Below, piece after piece: positions 11,801 through 23,289 of a stretch of DNA of 64,000 bases; position 1 is the stretch's first letter; every line of letters begins with the position of its first letter. The stretch spans positions 1 through 64,000 of the forward strand of contig LUCW03001696.1 in assembly GCA_001586965.3 (NCBI GenBank), in the 5' to 3' direction. The notes under the pieces were generated by a model. That model was not told the DNA's origin. It saw only the letters and a program-made list of their open reading frames with translations, and made no database searches. The position numbers were made by a program, and so were the translations under genes. This stretch comes from Sphaeroforma sirkka (lineage: Eukaryota > Opisthokonta > Ichthyosporea > Ichthyophonida).

Positions 11801-11959
11801 TCTGATCTGCTTACCAACAGTGCAGAAAAATGTTCAAACTTAACTACTAATGAAGAACAGCCTTTGGCTACCTTACCAAATAATAGACGTAAGGCGCCTA
11901 CATCGGAAATGGTTACTGGACCAAATACAAAACGACATAGAGTACAACACGAGTCTTGA
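8833..11959 (+). pseudogene. A3 pol remnant
   Basis: Parts in order: RT entry with VVLDLSPINKLIPQ (about 8970); RNase H with VATDASDRAVGG (about 9260); Dam-like block with VDMFAAEHNKQ and NPPC (about 9720-9840); integrase H-H-C-C finger (about 10500-10610) and catalytic core (about 10690-11000); GPF-like region (about 11370-11400); YYKTRFMNGTVAWL chromodomain-like segment (about 11580-11630); and a basic, nuclear-signal-like tail ending at 11959. It is broken, with several breaks. Confidence 0.8.
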
Positions 11960-12086
11960 ACTCGTACATATAGGCTTATACTTACTAGATAAGTCATGAC
12001 CGAAACCGTTTTTACTTTGGTTTTCGCTTTACCAACTAGATCGTATCTTAACGTACGTTCGTAGTTCTAAAAGCTACTGGGGGCTA

Positions 12087-12681
12087 TGTAGAAATACGGC
12101 CTCCGGTCAGTCTAAAATATCAAGATCAATTGAGATAATACATTGGTTTTTATTTGTATTTTAAATAATTTAGTACAAGCTCTTTTTCCAATATTTCCAA
12201 AGTGTTCTAAATTCACTTTGATGGCTCCAATAGCCTGAGTATTTGGTATGACTCATCTACTTGGACCTATTTGAGACATGAGTAGATGTAGGATATTATA
12301 AACTAAATTTAATAATCTCCGAACTACTACTTATAGATTTTGGTCCTCCCGCCAATCTCCAAAATCCAATAAGTCTTTTTCGTTTTTTAACTTTTCTTCA
12401 GATGGAACTTTATTTATATCAGCTAATGTATTAACGTGACTTACGCTGTTATGTCTATCTACAAATTAGGCATGAGGTCATGAACACTTAGTACTTCTAG
12501 TGAAAATTATTCAATAAAGAACAGCTAGAGGTACGCCCTGTGTGATCGAGGATATTTAGGCTCTTAACAAGAGGCAGTCCCGATCAATCTTACACAAGCT
12601 ACCACTGCTAAATCCTAACTGACTAAATTGTATTCTACTTTAATATAGTTTGAAACCTAGTAATTTCCATCGAAGTTTACA
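12087..12681 (+). repeat. LTR-A, complete, 3' LTR of A3
   Basis: 595 bp from TGTAGAAATACGG to CGAAGTTTACA, preceded by the A purine tract. The flank after it (tcaac) does not match the flank of the 446 LTR. Confidence 0.92.
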
Positions 12682-13290
12682 TCAACGTGTTATTGTAAGT
12701 CCTTGCTCGAACATAATTTGAGTGCAGCATCGACGTTGCTGAGCGTTAGGAAGCTATTCTGTTTCTCACAGTCGCTGGCTACAACTCGGCAATCGGCAAA
12801 CCCTATTCAATTAAACTTGCTGTTCTGATGCACACAACAACACAAGTCGACATCGATGTCTGTCTGTATGATGCGTTGTACTCTAAAGCATTTGATCGCG
12901 TCATGACTTGTTTGTAAAGTCTATGATGAACTGAGCACTATTCTCAAATAGAGAGCTCTCAATCTCTCTGAAGCCTGTGTCCACACATCGAGCCGATCCA
13001 TCAAATCTAAATAGAACAGATATTCGTATCGACGGTAGCACAGGTAGGGATGCTATGCTAAAGACAGATTATTCGCGAAGCACACTCAACGCATAATGCG
13101 CTCGACAAATTTGTATCAATAACATCAGTTACAGACATTTAAACTCACAGCTTCCGAAAATGCCCATGCACTTATGCGCATCACAGGGGCTCAACGGAGG
13201 AAGATGCGGAGGGTAGGGGATGACGGGCTATGAGCTCGTATCGACAGCCAAGATGTAAGAAGTAGCGGTAAGTAGATATATACACAAGCT
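12682..13290 (+). pseudogene. LINE-like RT scrap
   Basis: Codons at about 12846-12905 read VDIDVCLYDALYSKAFDRV, which fits palm motif A of non-LTR retrotransposon reverse transcriptases (usually D-x-S-K-A-F-D-R-V). The first catalytic Asp would be at the D-A-L-Y position. A stop follows within a few codons and the rest of the segment shows no further RT motif I can defend. It may be another piece of the same kind of LINE seen at 25140-25690, but the two do not overlap enough to tell. Confidence 0.5.
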
Positions 13291-14802
13291 TATGCCCTAT
13301 CCCGACGCCAAGGTATCGGAACAACTCTGTGGACCAAAAGGTCGTCGTATCTATAGAGTACGTGATCAAGTAGACATTATTGACAATGAAGAGCTCGTAC
13401 GCAACGTTGTACCAAGTATTTGTGACCTCCCCAACATACACGAAACACACAAACGACTATTCGCTATTGTGGCAATAAACCTAGTTACAACTGATTGTAT
13501 TTCAGTTACATATGAGTCTAAACAGCATGTTATAACACACATACATGGAACATTCAAAGTAAACATACATGAAACATACATGAAACATATATAAAACGCA
13601 TGTTTGGGTCTATTTCTTCTGCACTAGGTTCTTTTTGTGATTCTTATGTAGGTTCTTTAGGTGATTGTATGTAAACCTGCACCTATCAAAGCTTGCAGCA
13701 TCGCTCCGTGGTGCAAGAAGTGGACGATGTGTCCTCTGCCAAATACCTCGTCTGTGCAGCAAGTCTCATACACTCGCCACGTGCCCAGTAAAGTATGTAT
13801 GCGTCACACGCCTGTATGTGTGTCCCTTATATTTACACATCGTTATCCGCAATAGTGGCCACCTTGAGCGCCGATTTTCTCATTTCTTAAACATATGTGC
13901 GCGAAACACCGCATTATCGCCCATGCAAATTGCGTGTACAATCGGCGATTCCGCTATGTGCCATTGTATACACGCCTGAGCCACTACAGGAGGCAGACAA
14001 TTATTAATCAAATGTTTATTGTCCCTGTATTGATTCAGCGACATGTCCCCATTTTCACATACGTGTCTATAACCCCTTGAAATCGTTCCCATGCAGACTG
14101 AGATCTGTCCAACCATTTCGGTGCCATTAATTGCGTTTTTTCGTGGCCAATGTGGTCACTGGGGGATGAGCACGATTCTGCCGAGTCCCTTATGCCATGG
14201 CAGCTCCCGTTGCATATAGGGGTAGATGTTCACTTAATCGATTGCCTACTGCATTATGTCCTACCGCCGCACCCACTGGAGGAGCTGCAGCCACGGATAA
14301 GGTCGCTACCACTTTCGATAGTCCCTGCTGCCCTCCTCCTCCCGTTGCACTTTACGGGGCTGGCGTAAATGTCATGTCCATAAACCCACATCTCTCATGT
14401 GCTGCATAGGTGGAAATTGCGGTGCTCCTTGTGCAAAGCCACTGCCTTGATCTCGTCCCTCCATGCCCCCTTGTCCTACCTCTCAATGTATGTTAGCATG
14501 ACACTTCTTCACAATTCGGCATTGCTGCTGCCGATATTACAACAAATTGCATTCATAGCAACCCATAATTTGGTCCGAAAGGTTTCTTGCATCTCTTGGG
14601 TTAAAACGTACTACTGGAGGATAATTCCTTTGGTAAATACTCGCAGAAGATGGTTCGTCTGCATTCACGTCTCTCAATAGCTGGGCAGCACGTGTAATGC
14701 CCTCCATCAGGTAGACAGCTCAAAAAGTCGTACGCAAGTGAGAGGGAGTGCTATTAAGCACTTACATTTTCACGCGTATTTCCATCGCTGCTGCCGCATG
14801 AA
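13291..14802. other. Unrecognised region between LINE scrap and gene X fragment
   Basis: About 1.5 kb with only short frames on either strand. On the plus strand near 13735-13795 a frame holds CVLCQIPRLCSKSHTLATC, i.e. CX2CX9HX4C, which resembles a retroelement zinc knuckle, but nothing around it supports a gene. Small direct repeats occur at about 13540-13590 (catgaaacata) and 13620-13670 (aggttcttt...gtgatt). On the minus strand, glutamine- and glycine-rich codons near 14400-14550 could be decayed downstream sequence of gene X. No promoter or RNA gene is evident. Confidence 0.4.
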
Positions 14803-15190
14803 CTATGATTTCATCCCACGATGTTCCTCGATATTCCCCCTTGATAATGCGGATGGACCTCCTCGTATCACCAGCCCATACACCGCACCATCGTGCGCCT
14901 CGCTCATATTCTCAAAGCGAGCTGTCATGTCTTGGTAGCTGGTCTGTTCCACATCCATGCCACAAGCTAGTCGCACGGCTGCTACACACAGCCGTGCTTG
15001 CGTGACATGGATTTGGTAGCCATACTTCTGCAAACGCTTGACGATGTTGGCTACATGATGCGCAGTCATTAATGGAGTGGGATCCACCAGTGCCGTACGA
15101 CCAGACCATTCCGTAGTGGCCATGCGACTTTTTAGGGTAGTAACCCCTTTGAACCATTCTTTAGCGACCAAGGCTTCAACACTGTAATTG
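14803..15190 (-). pseudogene. Gene X fragment (unrecognised protein)
   Basis: An open minus-strand frame of about 129 codons, entering from the LTR at 15195 and ending at a stop at 14803. The composition looks like a real globular, mostly helical protein: it includes VANIVKRLQKYGYQIHVTQ, VRLACGMDVEQTSYQDMTA and AVYGLVIRGGPSALSRG. I do not recognise the family. A gag or capsid-like or LINE ORF1-like origin is possible given the context, but no motif proves it. 374 bp of it is repeated in all five array units. No start is visible: the frame is open into the neighbouring LTR. Confidence 0.45.
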
Positions 15191-15194
15191 ATAA

Positions 15195-15790
15195 TGTAAA
15201 CTTCGATGGAAATTACTAGGCTTCAAACTATATTAAAATAAAATACAATTTAGTCAGTTAGGATTTAGCAGTGGTAGCTTGTGTAAGAATGATCGGGACT
15301 ACCTCTTGTTAAGAGCCTAAATATCCTCGATCACACAGGGCGTACCTCTAGCTGTTCTTTATTGAATAATTTTCACTAGAAGTACTAAGTGTTCATGACC
15401 ACATGCCTAATTTGTAGATAGACATAATAGCGTAAGTCACGTTAATACATTAGCTGATATAAATAAAGTTCCATCTGAAGAAAAGTTAAAAAAACGAAAA
15501 GACTTATTGGATTTTGGAGATTGGCGGGAGGACCAAAATCTATAAGTAGTAGTTCGGAGATTATAAAATTTAGTTTATAATATCCTACATCTACTAATGT
15601 CTCAAATAGGTCCAAGTAGATGAGTCATACCAAATACTCAGGCTATTGGAGCCATCGAAGTGAATTTAGAACACTTTGGAAATATTGGAAAAAGAGCTTG
15701 TACTAAATTATTTAAAATACAAATAAAAAACCAATGTATTATCTCAATTGATCTTGATATTTTAGACTGACCGGAGGCCGTATTTCTACA
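15195..15790 (-). repeat. LTR-A in array unit 1
   Basis: Complete LTR with TGTAAACTTCG at left and TATTTCTACA at right, followed by the purine tract and 3' tip of element A, but by no further element sequence. The flanking gtaattgata on the left belongs to gene X. Confidence 0.92.
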
Positions 15791-15985
15791 TAGCCCCCCA
15801 GTAGCTTTTAGAACTACGAACGTACGTTAAGATACGATCTAGTTGGTAAAGCGAAAACCAAAGTAAAAACGGTTTCGGTCATGACTTATCTAGTAAGTAT
15901 AAGCCTATATGTACGAGTTCAAGATTCGTGTTGTAGCCGATAAAAAATACATGTGGCGTTGACATATAGACTGTCCAGTGGACTC

Positions 15986-16310
15986 AGGAACTATAGTAAT
16001 GATTGGCGCTTTACCGATCATTATATCTTTTATCACACCATCGTTCCCGAGAACAGTAAGCAGTCTACGAGTATATACCAATGTTATATAGTTTTGGTTT
16101 GCGCTATACAGAGCATTCTACCTTCGGTATAGTGTCAACCATTATATTTGATCCCGAATAGACTAGGAAGTCTACGACTATATACCAATGGTATACAGTT
16201 ATGATTGACGCTTTACCGAGCATCCTACTTTAGGTAGAGTGCCAATCGCTATCATTGTTCCCGAGCACACTATGCAGTCTACGACTATATACCGCCATAT
16301 AGTTTTATTT
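15986..16310. repeat. 107-bp subrepeats inside the array unit (three degenerate copies)
   Basis: AGTCTACGA(G/C)TATATACC occurs at 16062, 16169 and 16276, exactly 107 bp apart, with matching surroundings (tttaccga...cat, atcgttcccgag). Each copy carries a small dyad such as CTACCTTCGGTATAG. No frame stays open through it. The same block recurs in units 2-5. Confidence 0.85.
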
Positions 16311-16499
16311 GCTTTTTTCTATTCCAAACCTGCCACCTGGGGGGGGTATACAGCATACTATGGTTCAGCCTATCCTTAGACATGTACCAATACTCCACGG
16401 GCACTGAAGGTCGGTGTCAAACTTCAACGATCACTTGCATCCGTATCAGTCATCTAAGACTACCACGGACGTATGGAAAGCTCCCTTGTTTTTGTGATT

Positions 16500-16865
16500 T
16501 CAAGAACAAAGACGATGTTCCTCGATATTCCCCCTTGATAATGCGGATGGACCTCCTCGTATCACCAGCCCATACACCGCACCATCGTGCGCCTCGCTCA
16601 TATTCTCAAAGCGAGCTGTCATGTCTTGGTAGCTGGTCTGTTCCACATCCATGCCACAAGCTAGTCGCACGGCTGCTACACACAGCCGTGCTTGCGTGAC
16701 ATGGATTTGGTAGCCATACTTCTGCAAACGCTTGACGATGTTGGCTACATGATGCGCAGTCATTAATGGAGTGGGATCCACCAGTGCCGTACGACCAGAC
16801 CATTCCGTAGTGGCCATGCGACTTTTTAGGGTAGTAACCCCTTTGAACCATTCTTTAGCGACCAA
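16500..16865 (-). pseudogene. Gene X fragment in array unit 2
   Basis: 121 codons that match 14803-15171 except for the last few, which run over the unit junction and stop at once. A 105-codon plus-strand frame (16382-16699) overlaps it and is probably its shadow. Confidence 0.4.
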
Positions 16866-18205
16866 GGCTTCAACACTGTAATTGATAATGTAAACTTCGA
16901 TGGAAATTACTAGGTTTCAAACTATATTAAAATAAAATACAATTTAGTCAGTTAGGATTTAGCAGTGGTAGCTTGTGTAAGAATGATCGGGACTACCTCT
17001 TGTTAAGAGCCTAAATATCCTCGATCACACAGGGCGTACCTCTAGCTGTTCTTTTTATTGAATAATTTTCACTAGAAGTACTAAGTGTTCATGACCACAT
17101 GCCTAATTTGTAGATAGACATAATAGCGTAAGTCACGTTAATACATTAGCTGATATAAATAAAGTTCCATCTGAAGAAAAGTTAAAAAACGAAAAAGACT
17201 TATTGGATTTTGGAGATTGGCGGGAGGACCAAAATCTATAAGTAGTAGTTCGGAGATTATAAAATTTAGTTTATAATATCCTACATCTACTAATGTCTCA
17301 AATAGGTCCAAGTAGATGAGTCATACCAAATACTCAGGCTATTGGAGCCATCGAAGTGAATTTAGAACACTTTGGAAATATTGGAAAAAGAGCTTGTACT
17401 AAATTATTTAAAATACAAATAAAAACCAATGTATTATCTCAATTGATCTTGATATTTTAGACTGACCGGAGGCCGTATTTCTACATAGCCCCCAGTAGCT
17501 TTTAGAACTACGAACGTACGTTAAGATACGATCTAGTTGGTAAAGCGAAAACCAAAGTAAAAAAACGGTTTCGGTCATGACTTATCTAGTAAGTATAAGC
17601 CTATATGTACGAGTTCAAGATTCGTGTTGTAGCCGATAAAAAATACATGTGGCGTTGACATATAGACTGTCCAGTGGACTCAGGAACTATAGTAATGATT
17701 GGCGCTTTACCGATCATTATATCTTTTATCACACCATCGTTCCCGAGAACACTAAGCAGTCTACGAGTATATACCAATGTTATATAGTTTTGGTTTGCGC
17801 TATACAGAGCATTCTACCTTCGGTATAGTGTCAACCATTATATTTGATCCCGAATAGACTAGGAAGTCTACGACTATATACCAATGGTATACAGTTATGA
17901 TTGACGCTTTACCGAGCATCCTACTTTAGGTAGAGTGCCAATCGCTATCATTGTTCCCGAGCACACTATGCAGTCTACGACTATATACCGCCATATAGTT
18001 TTATTTGCTTTTTCTATTCCAAACCTGCCACCTTAGGGGGTATACAGCATACTATGGTTCAGCCTATCCTTAGACATGTACCAATACTCCACGGGCACTG
18101 AAGGTCGGTGTCAAACTTCAACGATCACTTGCATCCGTATCAGTCATCTAAGACTACCACGGACGTATGGAAAGCTCCCTTGTTTTTGTGATTTCAAGAA
18201 CAAAG
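16512..18205. repeat. Array unit 2
   Basis: Same order as unit 1, with LTR-A at 16889-17485 (minus). The unit joins unit 1 at aacaaag/acgatg. Confidence 0.92.
16889..17485 (-). repeat. LTR-A in array unit 2
   Basis: Complete copy with the same ends as the unit 1 LTR. Confidence 0.92.
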
Positions 18206-18559
18206 ACGATGTTCCTCGATATTCCCCCTTGATAATGCGGATGGACCTCCTCGTATCACCAGCCCATACACCGCACCATCGTGCGCCTCGCTCATATTCT
18301 CAAAGCGAGCTGTCATGTCTTGGTAGCTGGTCTGTTCCACATCCATGCCACAAGCTAGTCGCACGGCTGCTACACACAGCCGTGCTTGCGTGACATGGAT
18401 TTGGTAGCCATACTTCTGCAAACGCTTGACGATGTTGGCTACATGATGCGCAGTCATTAATGGAGTGGGATCCACCAGTGCCGTACGACCAGACCATTCC
18501 GTAGTGGCCATGCGACTTTTTAGGGTAGTAACCCCTTTGAACCATTCTTTAGCGACCAA
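18194..18559 (-). pseudogene. Gene X fragment in array unit 3
   Basis: Same 121 codons as in unit 2, again ending just across the unit junction. Confidence 0.4.
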
Positions 18560-19900
18560 GGCTTCAACACTGTAATTGATAATGTAAACTTCGATGGAAA
18601 TTACTAGGTTTCAAACTATATTAAAATAAAATACAATTTAGTCAGTTAGGATTTAGCAGTGGTAGCTTGTGTAAGAATGATCGGGACTACCTCTTGTTAA
18701 GAGCCTAAATATCCTCGATCACACAGGGCGTACCTCTAGCTGTTCTTTATTGAATAATTTTCACTAGAAGTACTAAGTGTTCATGACCACATGCCTAATT
18801 TGTAGATAGACATAATAGCGTAAGTCACGTTAATACATTAGCTGATATAAATAAAGTTCCATCTGAAGAAAAGTTAAAAAACGAAAAAGACTTATTGGAT
18901 TTTGGAGATTGGCGGGAGGACCAAAATCTATAAGTAGTAGTTCGGAGATTATAAAATTTAGTTTATAATATCCTACATCTACTAATGTCTCAAATAGGTC
19001 CAAGTAGATGAGTCATACCAAATACTCAGGCTATTGGAGCCATCGAAGTGAATTTAGAACACTTTGGAAATATTGGAAAAAGAGCTTGTACTAAATTATT
19101 TAAAATACAAATAAAAACCAATGTATTATCTCAATTGATCTTGATATTTTAGACTGACCGGAGGCCGTATTTCTACATAGCCCCCCAGTAGCTTTTAGAA
19201 CTACGAACGTACGTTAAGATACGATCTAGTTGGTAAAGCGAAAACCAAAGTAAAAAACGGTTTCGGTCATGACTTATCTAGTAAGTATAAGCCTATATGT
19301 ACGAGTTCAAGATTCGTGTTGTAGCCGATAAAAAAAAATACATGTGGCGTTGACATATAGACTGTCCAGTGGACTCAGGAACTATAGTAATGATTGGCGC
19401 TTTACCGATCATTATATCTTTTATCACACCATCGTTCCCGAGAACAGTAAGCAGTCTACGAGTATATACCAATGTTATATAGTTTTGGTTTGCGCTATAC
19501 AGAGCATTCTACCTTCGGTATAGTGTCAACCATTATATTTGATCCCGAATAGACTAGGAAGTCTACGACTATATACCAATGGTATACAGTTATGATTGAC
19601 GCTTTACCGAGCATCCTACTTTAGGTAGAGTGCCAATCGCTATCATTGTTCCCGAGCACACTATGCAGTCTACGACTATATACCGCCATATAGTTTTATT
19701 TGCTTTTTCTATTCCAAACCTGCCACCTTAGGGGGTATACAGCATACTATGGTTCAGCCTATCCTTAGACATGTACCAATACTCCACGGGCACTGAAGGT
19801 CGGTGTCAAACTTCAACGATCACTTGCATCCGTATCAGTCATCTAAGACTACCACGGACGTATGGAAAGCTCCCTTGTTTTTGTGATTTCAAGAACAAAG
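18206..19900. repeat. Array unit 3
   Basis: Same order as unit 2, with LTR-A at 18583-19176 (minus). Carries the G variant of GAACA(G/C)TAAG, like unit 1. Confidence 0.92.
18583..19176 (-). repeat. LTR-A in array unit 3
   Basis: Complete copy with the same ends as the unit 1 LTR. Confidence 0.92.
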
Positions 19901-20266
19901 ACGATGTTCCTCGATATTCCCCCTTGATAATGCGGATGGACCTCCTCGTATCACCAGCCCATACACCGCACCATCGTGCGCCTCGCTCATATTCTCAAAG
20001 CGAGCTGTCATGTCTTGGTAGCTGGTCTGTTCCACATCCATGCCACAAGCTAGTCGCACGGCTGCTACACACAGCCGTGCTTGCGTGACATGGATTTGGT
20101 AGCCATACTTCTGCAAACGCTTGACGATGTTGGCTACATGATGCGCAGTCATTAATGGAGTGGGATCCACCAGTGCCGTACGACCAGACCATTCCGTAGT
20201 GGCCATGCGACTTTTTTTAGGTAGTAACCCCTTTGAACCATTCTTTAGCGACCAAGGCTTCAACAC
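19889..20266 (-). pseudogene. Gene X fragment in array unit 4
   Basis: Same protein fragment, but its first dozen or so codons are in a different frame from units 1-3 because of a T-run length difference near 20212. The rest (from SRMATTEWSG) is identical. Confidence 0.4.
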
Positions 20267-21597
20267 TGTAATTGATAATGTAAACTTCGATGGAAATTAC
20301 TAGGTTTCAAACTATATTAAAATAAAATACAATTTAGTCAGTTAGGATTTAGCAGTGGTAGCTTGTGTAAGAATGATCGGGACTACCTCTTGTTAAGAGC
20401 CTAAATATCCTCGATCACACAGGGCGTACCTCTAGCTGTTCTTTATTGAATAATTTTCACTAGAAGTACTAAGTGTTCATGACCACATGCCTAATTTGTA
20501 GATAGACATAATAGCGTAAGTCACGTTAATACATTAGCTGATATAAATAAAGTTCCATCTGAAGAAAAGTTAAAAAAAACGAAAAGACTTATTGGATTTT
20601 GGAGATTGGCGGGAGGACCAAAATCTATAAGTAGTAGTTCGGAGATTATAAAATTTAGTTTATAATATCCTACATCTACTAATGTCTCAAATAGGTCCAA
20701 GTAGATGAGTCATACCAAATACTCAGGCTATTGGAGCCATCGAAGTGAATTTAGAACACTTTGGAAATATTGGAAAAAGAGCTTGTACTAAATTATTTAA
20801 AATACAAATAAAACCAATGTATTATCTCAATTGATCTTGATATTTTAGACTGACCGGAGGCCGTATTTCTACATAGCCCCCAGTAGCTTTTAGAACTACG
20901 AACGTACGTTAAGATACGATCTAGTTGGTAAAGCGAAAACCAAAGTAAAAAACGGTTTCGGTCATGACTTATCTAGTAAGTATAAGCCTATATGTACGAG
21001 TTCAAGATTCGTGTTGTAGCCGATAAAAAAAAAATACATGTGGCGTTGACATATAGACTGTCCAGTGGACTCAGGAACTATAGTAATGATTGGCGCTTTA
21101 CCGATCATTATATCTTTTATCACACCATCGTTCCCGAGAACACTAAGCAGTCTACGAGTATATACCAATGTTATATAGTTTTGGTTTGCGCTATACAGAG
21201 CATTCTACCTTCGGTATAGTGTCAACCATTATATTTGATCCCGAATAGACTAGGAAGTCTACGACTATATACCAATGGTATACAGTTATGATTGACGCTT
21301 TACCGAGCATCCTACTTTAGGTAGAGTGCCAATCGCTATCATTGTTCCCGAGCACACTATGCAGTCTACGACTATATACCGCCATATAGTTTTATTTGCT
21401 TTTTTCTATTCCAAACCTGCCACCTTAGGGGTATACAGCATACTATGGTTCAGCCTATCCTTAGACATGTACCAATACTCCACGGGCACTGAAGGTCGGT
21501 GTCAAACTTCAACGATCACTTGCATCCGTATCAGTCATCTAAGACTACCACGGACGTATGGAAAGCTCCCTTGTTTTTTGTGATTTCAAGAACAAAG
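19901..21597. repeat. Array unit 4
   Basis: Same order as unit 2, with LTR-A at 20279-20873 (minus). The extra bases in this unit are in homopolymer runs (poly-T in the gene X fragment, poly-A after the A 3' tip). Confidence 0.92.
20279..20873 (-). repeat. LTR-A in array unit 4
   Basis: Complete copy with the same ends as the unit 1 LTR. Confidence 0.92.
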
Positions 21598-21936
21598 ACG
21601 ATGTTCCTCGATATTCCCCCTTGATAATGCGGATGGACCTCCTCGTATCACCAGCCCATACACCGCACCATCGTGCGCCTCGCTCATATTCTCAAAGCGA
21701 GCTGTCATGTCTTGGTAGCTGGTCTGTTCCACATCCATGCCACAAGCTAGTCGCACGGCTGCTACACACAGCCGTGCTTGCGTGACATGGATTTGGTAGC
21801 CATACTTCTGCAAACGCTTGACGATGTTGGCTACATGATGCGCAGTCATTAATGGAGTGGGATCCACCAGTGCCGTACGACCAGACCATTCCGTAGTGGC
21901 CATGCGACTTTTAGGGTAGTAACCCCTTTGAACCAT
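21586..21936 (-). pseudogene. Gene X fragment in array unit 5
   Basis: 116 codons; identical to the others from SRMATTEWSG on. A T-run length difference near 21910 alters the first codons. Confidence 0.4.
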
Positions 21937-23289
21937 TCTTTAGCGACCAAGGCTTCAACACTGTAATTGATAATGTAAACTTCGATGGAAATTACTAGGT
22001 TTCAAACTATATTAAAATAAAATACAATTTAGTCAGTTAGGATTTAGCAGTGGTAGCTTGTGTAAGAATGATCGGGACTACCTCTTGTTAAGAGCCTAAA
22101 TATCCTCGATCACACAGGGCGTACCTCTAGCTGTTCTTTATTGAATAATTTTCACTAGAAGTACTAAGTGTTCATGACCACATGCCTAATTTGTAGATAG
22201 ACATAATAGCGTAAGTCACGTTAATACATTAGCTGATATAAATAAAGTTCCATCTGAAGAAAAGTTAAAAAAAACGAAAAAAGACTTATTGGATTTTGGA
22301 GATTGGCGGGAGGACCAAAATCTATAAGTAGTAGTTCGGAGATTATAAAATTTAGTTTATAATATCCTACATCTACTAATGTCTCAAATAGGTCCAAGTA
22401 GATGAGTCATACCAAATACTCAGGCTATTGGAGCCATCGAAGTGAATTTAGAACACTTTGGAAATATTGGAAAAAGAGCTTGTACTAAATTATTTAAAAT
22501 ACAAATAAAAACCAATGTATTATCTCAATTGATCTTGATATTTTAGACTGACCGGAGGCCGTATTTCTACATAGCCCCCAGTAGCTTTTAGAACTACGAA
22601 CGTACGTTAAGATACGATCTAGTTGGTAAAGCGAAAACCAAAGTAAAAACAGTTTCGGTCATGACTTATCTAGTAAGTATAAGCCTATATGTACGAGTTC
22701 AAGATTCGTGTTGTAGCCGATAAAAAATACATGTGGCGTTGACATATAGACTGTCCAGTGGACTCAGGAACTATAGTAATGATTGGCGCTTTACCGATCA
22801 TTATATCTTTTATCACACCATCGTTCCCGAGAACACTAAGCAGTCTACGAGTATATACCAATGTTATATAGTTTTGGTTTGCGCTATACAGAGCATTCTA
22901 CCTTCGGTATAGTGTCAACCATTATATTTGATCCCGAATAGACTAGGAAGTCTACGACTATATACCAATGGTATACAGTTATGATTGACGCTTTACCGAG
23001 CATCCTACTTTAGGTAGAGTGCCAATCGCTATCATTGTTCCCGAGCACACTATGCAGTCTACGACTATATACCGCCATATAGTTTTATTTGCTTTTTCTA
23101 TTCCAAACCTGCCACCTTAGGGGGTATACAGCATACTATGGTTCAGCCTATCCTTAGACATGTACCAATACTCCACGGGCACTGAAGGTCGGTGTCAAAC
23201 TTCAACGATCACTTGCATCCGTATCAGTCATCTAAGACTACCACGGACGTATGGAAAGCTCCCTTGTTTTTGTGATTTCAAGAACAAAG
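21598..23289. repeat. Array unit 5
   Basis: Last unit, with LTR-A at 21974-22571 (minus). It ends exactly at the phase where the next unit would begin, then passes into tcactaaatatac. Confidence 0.92.
21974..22571 (-). repeat. LTR-A in array unit 5
   Basis: Complete copy with the same ends as the unit 1 LTR. Confidence 0.92.

Larger units (their letters stand above)
8760..12681 (+). mobile_element. Element A3: Ty3/gypsy LTR retrotransposon, 3' portion (fossil)
   Basis: Plus-strand copy of lineage A starting inside pol and ending with a complete 3' LTR (12087-12681). Recognisable parts are RT, RNase H, the Dam-like domain, integrase and the chromodomain-like tail. It lies head to head with A2, so 2432-12681 contains an inverted repeat of nearly 4 kb. 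Broken, with about eight breaks; close in sequence to A2 and A4, hence young. Confidence 0.9.
14818..16511. repeat. Array unit 1
   Basis: Contains gene X bases 14818-15190, LTR-A 15195-15790 (minus), A 3' tip 15791-15936 and the 107-bp subrepeat block. It differs from the other units in one LTR base (ctaggCttc rather than ctaggTttc). Left of it gene X continues for a few more codons, so this unit holds the original left junction. Confidence 0.92.
14818..23289. repeat. Five-unit tandem array, about 1,694 bp per unit
   Basis: Units begin at 14818, 16512, 18206, 19901 and 21598 and measure 1694, 1694, 1695, 1697 and 1692 bp. Each unit, left to right, is: 374-377 bp of gene X (minus), a complete minus-strand LTR-A, about 146 bp of element A's 3' tip including the purine tract, then about 570 bp of unrelated DNA with three 107-bp subrepeats. 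Units are nearly identical; most differences are homopolymer lengths. One base in GAACA(G/C)TAAG is G, C, G, C, C across units 1-5. The array ends sharply at AGAACAAAG, 23289. Confidence 0.95.

Noticed and set aside
446-12681. One intact composite element bounded by the two plus-strand LTRs
   Set aside because: Flanking bases do not form a target-site duplication, and the inside holds an opposite-strand element and a junction with foreign DNA.
13181-13594. Overlapping frames of 70-100 codons on both strands as host genes
   Set aside because: No family motif and no splice or codon signal; the overlap on opposite strands suggests chance.
13665-13979. Zinc-knuckle gene on the plus strand
   Set aside because: Only the CX2CX9HX4C spacing supports it; the rest of the frame has no gag-like features and other frames overlap. 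Kept only as a remark.
16382-16699. 105-codon plus-strand frame repeated in array units 2-4 as a possible small gene
   Set aside because: It overlaps the more protein-like gene X frame on the other strand, spans the unit junction and lies partly in non-coding DNA. Most likely a shadow.
14818-23289. CRISPR-like regular array
   Set aside because: Units are 1.69 kb, contain an LTR and have no short repeat-spacer structure. The setting is eukaryotic.
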